This document shows positions 27,054 through 35,785 of a stretch of DNA of 42,959 nucleotides, one piece after another (the first letter of the stretch is position 1; every line of letters begins with the position of its first letter). Position numbers and translations under genes: made by a program. Source of the DNA: Paludibacteraceae bacterium (GTDB lineage Bacteria > Bacteroidota > Bacteroidia > Bacteroidales > Paludibacteraceae). The notes under the pieces were generated by a model that was given only the letters and a program-made list of their open reading frames with translations, had not been told where the DNA came from and did no database searches. The stretch is from the NCBI GenBank assembly GCA_017646805.1, contig JAGCLW010000033.1, positions 1 through 42,959 on the forward strand, written 5' to 3'.

Positions 27054-30000
27054 TTAGAATGAAAGATTAAGTCCAAAGTTGAATGCCACACTCTTAGGAT
27101 ATGCCGAGAAATCGACACCGTGCAACAACGGATTCTTTTTGCTAAACACGTCCACTTCCGGATCAAATCCTGAGTAGTTGGTTACGGTAAACAAGTTAGA
27201 TGCCGTAAAGAATAGACGAATTTTTTTGATATACGCTTTTTTCAACACATCTTCAGGAAGCGAATATCCTACCGTAAGCGAAGAAAGACGAAGATACGAT
27301 GCGTCTTCTACCGCATAATCCGTCACCGCATAACTTGGCATAAGAGGCGACCACATGGTTGCATCTGCATTTGCCGCATCCATGACTTCTGCCATTTCTC
27401 TATACTTATCTCCTTCTAATGTAGATGTTGCAACATTAGTATTAATATAAGCTTCCGGAATCCATTGACCTGCCTCATCAAATTGAGAATAACCACCTTT
27501 CACTTCTGTAATATTGTTACGATACGATGTTTTTTCATCTTTTGTGGTAATGGTTGTATAGTCCACTTTGTTCAAGTTCAACACATCGTTACCGATAGAA
27601 TAGGTAAAGTTTGCAGCCAAATCAACACGTCCCCATGCGGCACCACCTACATGGGCATTCAAAGAGAAACCTCCTTGACAAAGGGCGTAGGTATTACCCA
27701 AAATCGTTTTGTCGGCTTCTGTGATTTGACCATCACCATTCACATCTTTAAACTTAATCAATCCGGGATATGCTCCTTCTCCAAATGGCGTGTCAATCTT
27801 CTTACCATCTTTTTGCCAATATCCGTCACTTGATTTATTCAATTGTAATTTATCAAAATCAGAAGCTTTATACCAGCCATCCGTTTGGTAACCATAGATA
27901 TTACCCATAGGAAGACCTTCCTTGATTAAGAATTCCGAGTATGTAATGTTGGAAGTAGAGAATACGGCAGTAGCTTCTTCAATTTCGCCCAATCCACCCA
28001 AATCGGTTACTTTGTTACGATTGGCAGAAATGTTGGCATTGATAGACAAGCCATAGTTCAAATCTTTAGCTTGTTTGTCGAGGATCACACCATTCACAGA
28101 GAATTCGATCCCTTTATTTTCTGTCGAACCGATGTTACGATATTGATAGTTGTAACCTCCGGTGATACCATAACGACAAATCAAATCTTTCGTTGTATTC
28201 CAATACACATCAAACGTACCACTCAAGCGGTCATTGAAGAATCCATAATCAAATCCAAGGTTTCGAGTGATGGTAGTTTCCCAACGCAACGTAGGGTTTG
28301 GAGCCACGTTTTTGTCTCCACCCGGAGTCAATGTTGCCGTCACTCCAGGAAGTTTGATATAAGTACTTGTATTTGTCAAATACTCACGATGCAAGTATCC
28401 CAAATCCACATTGTTGTTTCCTGCCATACCATAAGAGAAGCGGAACTTCAAGTTCGACAATTTTGCCACACGAGCGGCAGAACGCATCCAAGGCTCGTCA
28501 GACATACGCCAAGCCACAGCGGCAGAAGGGAAATAACCCCATTGGTTGTTGTGTTCTTTTGAGAAACGAGTAGAAGCATCGGCACGGAACGTTGCAGTCA
28601 CATAGTAACGACCTTTGTAGTCGTAGTTGACACGACCGAAGAACGAAAGCATATTATCCGTTGGATCTATGTAGCGTTCGGTTGTTGTGAAAGCCGATTG
28701 TCCCATGTAGCTGAAAGCTTCTTCTCCCGAATATTTTTTGTCAAATCCGTAACCCGTAACAGAAACCAAATCGCCTTTGTTGATCACCATTTCTTCCCCT
28801 ACCAAGAGTGAGAAATTATGACCGCCTTTGAAGCGTTGTTCGTAGTTGAACGTGTTGGCATTACGGATACGAGATGTTTTTTCATCGGTATAAAGCAACG
28901 CAGAAGAACCATCTACACCACTAAGACCTGTTGTAGAACGTGCAAAATACGTTGTTGGACCATAAAAACGATTAGTCACTACATCACGACTATCGTATCC
29001 GGCTTCCACTTTCAATGTAAAATGTTTCAAGAATTTGTACGAAACATATCCATTCACAGTGAAACGTTGATCCATTTTCAATTTGTAGTTGTCCGAAATG
29101 GTTGTCAATGGGTCATAAAGTCCACCAAGTGCTTCTTCATCGTCAACTCCTTCTGCAGCACTCTTCAACAATTCGATTGGAGAATAAACCACAGAGTTAC
29201 GAAGACGTGATTGAGAAGAAGATCCTTTGTCGTCTGCCGTATTAGATCCGGCACCCAAAACTTCCATATTTGAGTAACGCGACGTAAAACCAATCGTAAG
29301 TCCTTTCAAAGGTTTGAATTTTGCCTTCAACGACACGTTGTCACGCTTGTAGTTAGATTCTTGCATGATTGCTTTGTCGTCTATACGATTGTAACTTGCC
29401 GTAAAGTTGGCATTTTTGTTTCCTCCGGCAATTGTCACACTGTGATTGGAATTGATACCCGTACGACCAAACGAAGCGTCTTGCCAATCGGTGCTTTCCC
29501 AAGTGGCTACATCATCCAAGATTTGTTCCAATGTTTGAGCAGGACCATCGTTTGTTCCGCCATTAACATACGATTTATCAAAATAAGCATTAAATTTCGT
29601 ATGAACCTTTGATTGATCAACACCAATCTTTTCAGTTGTACTTTCTTCTTCTGAATACTTACCAATTGCTTTGAATGCGGCATTTTCGTATTGCATACGA
29701 GTGAAGTCTTTGGCATCAAGCACATCGAGTGTTTTAGAGATGTTTTTCCAACCAACATATCCTGTATAATCTACAGAAAAGTTCATCTTGCAATTATCAC
29801 CCTTGTCATCTCCACCAAGATCTTTCGTAGTGATGATAATTACCCCGTTAGCACCTTGAGCTCCATAGATTGCTGTAGCAGCCGCATCTTTCAACACGTC
29901 CATCGATTGAATGTCTGATGGAGAAATGTCGTTGATACTTGACACAGGGAAACCATCGACGATGTACAATGGTTCGTTGCTTTGAGTAAGAGATCCACCA

Positions 30001-30527
30001 CCACGCACACGAATAGAAACGTCTGCATCAGGAGAACCTTCTGTAGCAGTTACACTTACCCCGGTCAATTTTCCTTGCAAAGCTTCAGCAGCAGTAGTAA
30101 CCGGAACATTTTTGATTTGGTCTGCATTAACCGATGCAACCGAAGTAACGACATCGCGTTTTTTTACAGAACCATAACCGGTCACAACGACTTCTTCAAG
30201 GGCTTGTGCAGACTCACCCAATTTTACGTCAACTTTGTTACCGGCAATAGCAACAACTTGCGTTTCCATACCTACGTAGGAAACTTCTAATTCTTTGGAT
30301 CCGGCCGGTACATTCAGACTGTAGTTTCCATCAAAGTCTGTCATTGTCCCAATTCCGGTACCCTTCACCATGACTGTTGCTCCTATCGCAGGTTCACCTT
30401 TGTCGTCAAGCACAGTACCCGAGACCGTGCGGTCTTGAGCAAACGCCGAGACAATAGTGAAAGTTGAAAGGAGAAACAGCGCAAATGAGCGTTTCCAGCT
30501 CATCAGGCTTCTCGCCATTTTTTTCAT
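27054..30527 (-). CDS. SusC/RagA-family TonB-dependent transporter (copy 1)
   Basis: A 1157-residue outer membrane receptor. It has a signal peptide (SWKRSFALFLLSTFTIVSAF then AQ), a carboxypeptidase-regulatory-like domain (VSGTVLDDKGEPAIGATVMV), a TonB-box region (ALEEVVVTGYG), the plug (KLTGVSV, IRVRGGGSLTQSNEPLYIVDG, DVLKDAAATAIYGAQGANGV) and a long beta barrel ending in NFGLNLSF. It imports glycan fragments with SusD using TonB energy. There is no N-terminal STN domain, so it is not an ECF-sigma signalling receptor. Residues 9-236 are encoded by DNA nearly identical to SusC copy 2 in inverted orientation. It is first in the susC1-susD1 operon and has its own promoter. Confidence 0.95.
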   Translation of the reverse strand: MKKMARSLMSWKRSFALFLLSTFTIVSAFAQDRTVSGTVLDDKGEPAIGATVMVKGTGIGTMTDFDGNYSLNVPAGSKELEVSYVGMETQVVAIAGNKVDVKLGESAQALEEVVVTGYGSVKKRDVVTSVASVNADQIKNVPVTTAAEALQGKLTGVSVTATEGSPDADVSIRVRGGGSLTQSNEPLYIVDGFPVSSINDISPSDIQSMDVLKDAAATAIYGAQGANGVIIITTKDLGGDDKGDNCKMNFSVDYTGYVGWKNISKTLDVLDAKDFTRMQYENAAFKAIGKYSEEESTTEKIGVDQSKVHTKFNAYFDKSYVNGGTNDGPAQTLEQILDDVATWESTDWQDASFGRTGINSNHSVTIAGGNKNANFTASYNRIDDKAIMQESNYKRDNVSLKAKFKPLKGLTIGFTSRYSNMEVLGAGSNTADDKGSSSQSRLRNSVVYSPIELLKSAAEGVDDEEALGGLYDPLTTISDNYKLKMDQRFTVNGYVSYKFLKHFTLKVEAGYDSRDVVTNRFYGPTTYFARSTTGLSGVDGSSALLYTDEKTSRIRNANTFNYEQRFKGGHNFSLLVGEEMVINKGDLVSVTGYGFDKKYSGEEAFSYMGQSAFTTTERYIDPTDNMLSFFGRVNYDYKGRYYVTATFRADASTRFSKEHNNQWGYFPSAAVAWRMSDEPWMRSAARVAKLSNLKFRFSYGMAGNNNVDLGYLHREYLTNTSTYIKLPGVTATLTPGGDKNVAPNPTLRWETTITRNLGFDYGFFNDRLSGTFDVYWNTTKDLICRYGITGGYNYQYRNIGSTENKGIEFSVNGVILDKQAKDLNYGLSINANISANRNKVTDLGGLGEIEEATAVFSTSNITYSEFLIKEGLPMGNIYGYQTDGWYKASDFDKLQLNKSSDGYWQKDGKKIDTPFGEGAYPGLIKFKDVNGDGQITEADKTILGNTYALCQGGFSLNAHVGGAAWGRVDLAANFTYSIGNDVLNLNKVDYTTITTKDEKTSYRNNITEVKGGYSQFDEAGQWIPEAYINTNVATSTLEGDKYREMAEVMDAANADATMWSPLMPSYAVTDYAVEDASYLRLSSLTVGYSLPEDVLKKAYIKKIRLFFTASNLFTVTNYSGFDPEVDVFSKKNPLLHGVDFSAYPKSVAFNFGLNLSF
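29820..30503 (-). repeat. Inverted repeat, left arm: 5' part of susC1
   Basis: This 684-bp stretch encodes residues from MSWKRSF to ITTKD of SusC copy 1 and aligns without gaps to 32370-33053 in the opposite orientation. By my count 18 of 228 encoded residues differ, and long runs are identical in DNA, for example around GAATTAGAAGTTTCCTACG. Downstream of the arm the two genes diverge strongly. Confidence 0.85.
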
Positions 30528-30587
30528 AATAACTGAGATTTTGATATTAATAATCTGTCGTACAAAAAAAATTTCTCAAATGCCTTG

Positions 30588-30617
30588 CAAAGATAAAATT
30601 ATCTCTGAAAATAACAA
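30588..30617 (-). promoter_or_regulatory. Promoter of susC1-susD1
   Basis: On the minus strand TTG (30617-30615), a 19-bp spacer and TATCTTTG (30595-30588) make an ideal Bacteroidota promoter. The leader to ATG 30527 is about 55 nt. Confidence 0.75.
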
Positions 30618-30661
30618 AAAAACAACCTCAAAAAAGAAGAAAAAAACGCAATATGTTTTTT

Positions 30662-30694
30662 TTGATTTTTCTATTATTTTTTTTATTATTTTTG
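30662..30694 (+). promoter_or_regulatory. Putative promoter of the first PL1 lyase gene
   Basis: TATTTTTG at 30687-30694 matches TAnnTTTG. The nearest TTG is at 30662-30664, a 22-bp spacer, longer than ideal. It is back to back with the susC1 promoter. Confidence 0.45.
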
Positions 30695-30733
30695 TGAAAT
30701 TTTCTTACACAACGAAATACTTTTATAAAAATT

Positions 30734-32185
30734 ATGAAAAAATTATTATTCACACTCTCTTTATTGTTGTTGTTAGTTGGCTGTAAAGACGAGGAACAAA
30801 AACAAACCACACCCCCATCAAACGCATCGATTGGATCAAAACATTTTGAAGGTGGCGGAGCAAACACCACCGGAGGAGCCGGAGGAAATGTTTATATCGT
30901 CAGTAGTTTAGCAGACGATGGCGGTTCAAACACATTGCGTTATGCAATTGAAAAATCAGGTTCTCGAACCATCGTTTTTGCCGTAAGTGGAACAATTCAT
31001 TTGAAAGGAGATATTGAAATAAAAAACGGTAACCTTACCATTGCCGGACAAACGGCTCCCGGAGGCGGAATCACCGTTGCCGGAGGTTCTATAAAAATAA
31101 AAGCGGACAATGTCATTATTCGCTTTCTTCGATTCAGACCGGGAGATGGCGAAGGCAAGAAAGATGGGAACAACACGACTGACGCTATCGAAGGAGAAGA
31201 TCGCAAAAACATAGTCATCGACCATTGCTCCATATCATGGGGAACAGACGAATGTGCAAGTTTTTATGGAAACGAAAATTTCACCATGCAATATTGCATT
31301 ATTTCGGAAGGTCTTGGCTACTATAACACAAGCAAAGGCAAACGAGAACACCGCTATGGCGGACTTTGGGGAGGAAAAAATGCAACTTTTCATCACAACT
31401 TGTTGGCTCATCACGAAAGTCGTATGCCACGATTGGATCACGACTACGTTTCCTATCTTCGTGGTCCGGTGGATATTGTGAACAACGTGATTTATAATTG
31501 GAGTAGCACATCAACCTACGGAGGCGAAAGTACATCTTGCCGGGGTGCAAATGACAACAACAATTACCGAAAATACAATTTGGTAAACAACTACTACAAG
31601 CCGGGTCCAAACACAAGTAGCAAAGAAAACATGTGTCAACCTTGGTCTACCGAATGCGAAAATTGCTGTAAAAATTCAGGAGACCACAAATGTTTGGTTC
31701 CGGCACATTTCTACATCTCCGGAAATTATGTCAACGGTCAAGCAAATTTTAATTGGCAAGGTGTAAAAAAACAAGGCGAAGAATCGCTTTCTGCAGAAGA
31801 TTTTAAAAACAAAATCAAATCGAATTCTCGTTTCCCTATGAATGAAATTCATGCACAACAATCGGCAGAAGATGCGTATGATAGTGTGTTGAAAAAAGCG
31901 GGAGCATGCCTCTATCGAGACGAAATCGACACACGAATCATCAACGAGGTTGAAGACGGAAAAGGAAGTCTTGTTGGAAACATTGAAAACTACAAAGAAA
32001 TTTACCCTGAACTTCCAACCGGAACTGCACCAACAGACACCGACAAAGACGGTATGCCCGACGAATGGGAAACCAAACGTGGTCTTAATCCTTCGGATAA
32101 AGCAGACAGACGCTACACAACCATCGACGGTGCACGAACAAATTTGGACGTTTATTTAGATGAATTAGTAGAACATTTATATTGA
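30734..32185 (+). CDS. PL1-type pectate lyase lipoprotein (copy 1)
   Basis: A 483-residue lipoprotein (MKKLLFTLSLLLLLVGC lipobox) with a right-handed beta-helix of pectate lyase family 1: VFAVSGTIHLKGDIEIKNG, LTIAGQTAPGGGITVAGG, NIVIDHCSISWGTDECAS, LLAHHESRMPRLDHDYVS and RGPVDIVNNVIYNW. The RMPR segment should carry the catalytic arginine; the DHCSISWGTDE segment should bind calcium. A C-terminal DTDKDGMPDEWE motif is a calcium-binding thrombospondin-3-type repeat. It should cut homogalacturonan by beta-elimination, at the cell surface or in the periplasm. It lies between two divergent or codirectional Sus operons. It has no T9SS sorting domain. Confidence 0.88.
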   Translation: MKKLLFTLSLLLLLVGCKDEEQKQTTPPSNASIGSKHFEGGGANTTGGAGGNVYIVSSLADDGGSNTLRYAIEKSGSRTIVFAVSGTIHLKGDIEIKNGNLTIAGQTAPGGGITVAGGSIKIKADNVIIRFLRFRPGDGEGKKDGNNTTDAIEGEDRKNIVIDHCSISWGTDECASFYGNENFTMQYCIISEGLGYYNTSKGKREHRYGGLWGGKNATFHHNLLAHHESRMPRLDHDYVSYLRGPVDIVNNVIYNWSSTSTYGGESTSCRGANDNNNYRKYNLVNNYYKPGPNTSSKENMCQPWSTECENCCKNSGDHKCLVPAHFYISGNYVNGQANFNWQGVKKQGEESLSAEDFKNKIKSNSRFPMNEIHAQQSAEDAYDSVLKKAGACLYRDEIDTRIINEVEDGKGSLVGNIENYKEIYPELPTGTAPTDTDKDGMPDEWETKRGLNPSDKADRRYTTIDGARTNLDVYLDELVEHLY

Positions 32186-32207
32186 TTTTTCCAAAATCGA
32201 AAACCCC

Positions 32208-32239
32208 AAAGAGCGAGATTTTTCTCGCTCTTTTTTTTT
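32208..32239 (+). terminator. GAGCGAG-type terminator of the first PL1 lyase gene
   Basis: AAAGAGCGAGA at 32208-32218 pairs with TCTCGCTCTTT at 32223-32233 around a TTTT loop, followed by more T residues. It has the same core as the terminators at 25004-25038 and 39285-39321. Confidence 0.88.
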
Positions 32240-32280
32240 GCTTAAAAAAATACTTTTTCACCCTTTTTAACACACGAATT

Positions 32281-32310
32281 TTGTTTGTTTTAGAAATTAT
32301 TTTATTTTTG
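32281..32310 (+). promoter_or_regulatory. Promoter of susC2
   Basis: TTG at 32281-32283, a 19-bp spacer and TATTTTTG at 32303-32310 match the Bacteroidota consensus. The ATG of susC2 is 36 bp after the -7 element. Confidence 0.75.
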
Positions 32311-32345
32311 CAAAACATTTGATAATTTTATATTCTTGTACTTTT

Positions 32346-35300
32346 ATGAAAGAAACGTTAAGTAATCAAATGAGCTGGAAACGCTCATTTGTGTTGCTTC
32401 TTCTTTCTGTGTTTGCTATTGTCTCGACATTTGCTCAAGACCGTACGGTCTCGGGTACTGTGCTTGACAACAATGGCGAACCTGCGATAGGAGCAACAGT
32501 CATGGTAAAGGGTACCGGAATTGGGACAATGACAGACTTTGATGGAAACTACAGTCTGAATGTGCCAGCCGGATCCAACGAATTAGAAGTTTCCTACGTA
32601 GGTATGGAAACGCAAGTTGTCGCTATTGCCGGTAACAAAGTTGACGTAAAATTGGGCGAATCTGCACAAGCCCTTGAAGAAGTCGTCGTAACCGGTTATG
32701 GAGAGACAAAAAAACGTGATGTAGTAACTTCGGTAGCTTCGGTCAGTGCAGACCAAATCAAAAACATGCCGGTCACCAACGCCGCTGAAGCTCTTCAAGG
32801 AAAATTGACCGGAGTAAGTGTCACAACCACAGAAGGATCGCCAGACGCAGAAGTAAAAATTCGCGTTCGTGGAGGATCGTCACTCACCCAAAGTAGCGAA
32901 CCATTGTATATCGTCGATGGTTTTCCCGTATCAAGTATCAATGACATTTCGCCGTCAGACATTCAGTCGATGGACGTGTTGAAAGACGCGGCTGCTACAG
33001 CAATCTATGGAGCTCAAGGTGCTAACGGGGTAATTATCATTACAACGAAAGATGCCAATGTAAGCGAAAAAGATGGCGAAAGCAAAAGTGTTTTCCATGT
33101 TGATTATTCAGGTTATGTAGGTTGGAAAGAAATGTCCAATCCATACAAAATGTTGAATAATCGTGAGTTCACAATGCTTCAATATGAATATGCCTATCTG
33201 ACAAAACACGCAGATTTAAAATCAGCATTTGACAAATATTTTGACAACGCTTGGGTAGATGGCGGTTCTTACACCCCAACTCCAATAGCAACATTGTTAG
33301 ATTCGGTACAAGCAAATGTTCCGTTTACAGATTGGCAAGATGAAACGTTTGGAAAAAAAGCGTTGACATCCAATCATAGTATTTCTCTTTCGGGAGGTAA
33401 TAAAAATGCCAACTTCACAATGAGTTATAATCGTATTGATGATGAAGGAATCATGCAAGAATCAGATTATACTCGAAACAATCTATCGCTGAAAGCGAAA
33501 TTCAAACCACTAAAAGGTTTAACCATTGGAGCAAGCGTTCGTTATACAAATACAACAGTATTGGGATCCGGAGCCAACACGGCAGATGATGCCGGTTCAA
33601 AAACGGAATCTCGTGTACGTAATGCGATTGCATACGTTCCTTTTGAACCATTATTCAAAGATCAATCATCAATTGACGATGAAGAATCATTTGGTTCGAT
33701 GTATGATCCAATAACAACCATTTCGGATAATTACAAATTCAAACGTGATAACAAATTTAATATGCAAGCGTATGCGGCATATAAATTTTTGAAACATTTC
33801 ACACTTCGTACCGAGGTAGGTTATGAATATCGCAATACTTCCACCGATCGTTTTTACGGACCAACAGCATATTATTCTCGTGCAGGAGATGGATATTCTG
33901 CCGTAGGAGCAACAGGATATAGTTCTGCAATGAAAACAGACTTAATATCTTCTCGTTTGCGTAACACCAATACGTTTGAATATAAACAACGTTACAATGG
34001 TGGACACAATTTTTCGATCTTACTTGGAGAAGAAACCGTTGTAGATAAAGGAACGGAATTTAAGTTTACCGGATTTGGATATGAAGGACACTATTCCGGA
34101 GCAGAAGTTTTCCAAAATTTAGGATTGGCAAAAGACATGACAAAAACTCAATATATTGATCCAACGGACAATATGTTGTCATTCTTTGCCCGTGCTAATT
34201 ACGACTACAAAGGTCGTTATTTTGTAACTGCAACATTCCGTGCCGACGCTTCGACACGTTTCAATAAAGAAAACCAATGGGGATATTTCCCTGCCGCTGC
34301 AATTGCTTGGCGATTGTCTGACGAACCATTCATGCGTTCAGCCGCTCGAGCAGCAAAATTGTCGAACTTGAAATTCCGCTTTTCTTATGGTGTAGCAGGA
34401 AACAACAATGTGGACTTAGGTTATCTACGTTTGGATTACTTAATAAACACTTCTGCTAACATTCCTCTTTCTGCATTTTCGTCTCAAAATTATTTGACTG
34501 CAGGAGGAGCAGACAAAATTGCGGCCAACCCTAATTTGAAATGGGAAACGACAACGACTCGTGACTTTGGTATCGACTATGGATTCTTCAATGATCGATT
34601 GAGTGGAGCACTTGATTTGTATTGGAATTCTACAAAAGATTTGATTTTGAAATACAAACTATCCAACGGATACAACTTTCAATATCGAAACATTGGGAAA
34701 ACAAAGAATTTAGGAGTTGAATTCTCTGTAAAAGGCGTAATCTTAGACAAACAATCGAAAGATTTGAACTATAGTTTAACGTTAGATGCCAATATTTCTG
34801 CAAACAAAAACACAGTGGAAGATCTTGGAGGTCTTACAGAATATTACGTATCTACAGGATATATGAATACTGGTTATGTTAATGCAGACGCAGAATTTAA
34901 GTTAGAAGAAGGTCTTTCTGTAGGTCGTGTTTGGGGATATGTAGCAGATGGTTGGTACACAGCAAAAGATTTTGACACCTACAATCCATCAACCATGATT
35001 TGGACAAAAGATGGAAAGATAATTGAAACCGTTGTAGCATCATCTTCATTCGGAGCTCGTCCGGGAACAATGAAATTGAAAGATTTGAATAACGACGGAA
35101 AAATTACGGCAGAAGACCGAACAGAAATCGGAAATACGATGCCTGACTTTACCGGAGGATTTTCTCTTGGAGCTCACGTTGGCGGTGACGCATGGGGTCG
35201 TGTAGATGTAGCTGCAAACTTCACTTATTCGTATGGAAATGATGTGGTAAACATGACCGCCATGGATATGACCGCAATCAATGAAAAAACAAAAATGCGT

Positions 35301-35765
35301 AATAGTTTGGAATCGGTAGCTTTCGGAAAACGCTATTCTCTATTTGATGAATCAGGAAACTATTTGCCTGATCAAGGTGTTGTAGGAGGAAGTGGATTGG
35401 TAGAAGGCGAAGCGTACAATCAAATGGCACAAATGTTAGATGACGACAATGCCGGAGCAACCGTAGCAAGTCCAATTCAAGAAAATGCCGCATTGACATC
35501 AAACGTAGTAGAAGACGGTTCGTATTTGCGTTTGCAATCATTGACTGTTGGATATTCTTTACCAGACAAATGGTTGCGTAAAGCATACATTACAAAAGCA
35601 CGAATTTTCTTTACGGCATCTAACTTGTTTACTGTAACCAACTATAGCGGATCGGATCCGGAAGTTGATACCGGATCAAAACGTAATCCACTTGCAGTAG
35701 GTATTGACTGGTCTGCTTATCCAAAGAGCCGTGCATTCAATTTTGGTATAAATCTTTCTTTCTAA
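32346..35765 (+). CDS. SusC/RagA-family TonB-dependent transporter (copy 2)
   Basis: A 1139-residue outer membrane receptor built like copy 1: signal peptide (SWKRSFVLLLLSVFAIVSTF), regulatory-like beta domain (VSGTVLDNNGEPAIGATVMV), TonB-box region (ALEEVVVTGYG), plug and a C-terminal barrel ending NFGINLSF. The frame extends to a TTG at 32319, but that lies close to the expected transcription start, so ATG 32346 (MKETLSNQ) is preferred. Its first 228 codons from MSWKRSF match copy 1 almost exactly, while the barrels are clearly different (for example ANIPLSAFSSQ against the corresponding loop of copy 1). So the two probably import different glycans through the same TonB-facing parts. It is followed 20 bp later by susD2. 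Confidence 0.95.
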   Translation: MKETLSNQMSWKRSFVLLLLSVFAIVSTFAQDRTVSGTVLDNNGEPAIGATVMVKGTGIGTMTDFDGNYSLNVPAGSNELEVSYVGMETQVVAIAGNKVDVKLGESAQALEEVVVTGYGETKKRDVVTSVASVSADQIKNMPVTNAAEALQGKLTGVSVTTTEGSPDAEVKIRVRGGSSLTQSSEPLYIVDGFPVSSINDISPSDIQSMDVLKDAAATAIYGAQGANGVIIITTKDANVSEKDGESKSVFHVDYSGYVGWKEMSNPYKMLNNREFTMLQYEYAYLTKHADLKSAFDKYFDNAWVDGGSYTPTPIATLLDSVQANVPFTDWQDETFGKKALTSNHSISLSGGNKNANFTMSYNRIDDEGIMQESDYTRNNLSLKAKFKPLKGLTIGASVRYTNTTVLGSGANTADDAGSKTESRVRNAIAYVPFEPLFKDQSSIDDEESFGSMYDPITTISDNYKFKRDNKFNMQAYAAYKFLKHFTLRTEVGYEYRNTSTDRFYGPTAYYSRAGDGYSAVGATGYSSAMKTDLISSRLRNTNTFEYKQRYNGGHNFSILLGEETVVDKGTEFKFTGFGYEGHYSGAEVFQNLGLAKDMTKTQYIDPTDNMLSFFARANYDYKGRYFVTATFRADASTRFNKENQWGYFPAAAIAWRLSDEPFMRSAARAAKLSNLKFRFSYGVAGNNNVDLGYLRLDYLINTSANIPLSAFSSQNYLTAGGADKIAANPNLKWETTTTRDFGIDYGFFNDRLSGALDLYWNSTKDLILKYKLSNGYNFQYRNIGKTKNLGVEFSVKGVILDKQSKDLNYSLTLDANISANKNTVEDLGGLTEYYVSTGYMNTGYVNADAEFKLEEGLSVGRVWGYVADGWYTAKDFDTYNPSTMIWTKDGKIIETVVASSSFGARPGTMKLKDLNNDGKITAEDRTEIGNTMPDFTGGFSLGAHVGGDAWGRVDVAANFTYSYGNDVVNMTAMDMTAINEKTKMRNSLESVAFGKRYSLFDESGNYLPDQGVVGGSGLVEGEAYNQMAQMLDDDNAGATVASPIQENAALTSNVVEDGSYLRLQSLTVGYSLPDKWLRKAYITKARIFFTASNLFTVTNYSGSDPEVDTGSKRNPLAVGIDWSAYPKSRAFNFGINLSF
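32370..33053 (+). repeat. Inverted repeat, right arm: 5' part of susC2
   Basis: The 684-bp partner of 29820-30503, in inverted orientation and without gaps. Between the arms lie 1866 bp (30504-32369) holding the first PL1 lyase gene and all three promoters of the region. Confidence 0.85.
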
Positions 35766-35785
35766 ATCCTCTAAACATATAAGAT

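Noticed and set aside
32319..32345. TTG-initiated extension of SusC copy 2
   Set aside because: It lies next to the predicted transcription start, and the ATG at 32346 leads straight to the signal peptide.
30504..32369. A dedicated recombinase or short invertase site for the susC inverted arms
   Set aside because: No recombinase gene is in the window, and I could not identify a short crossover site, so only homologous recombination is proposed.
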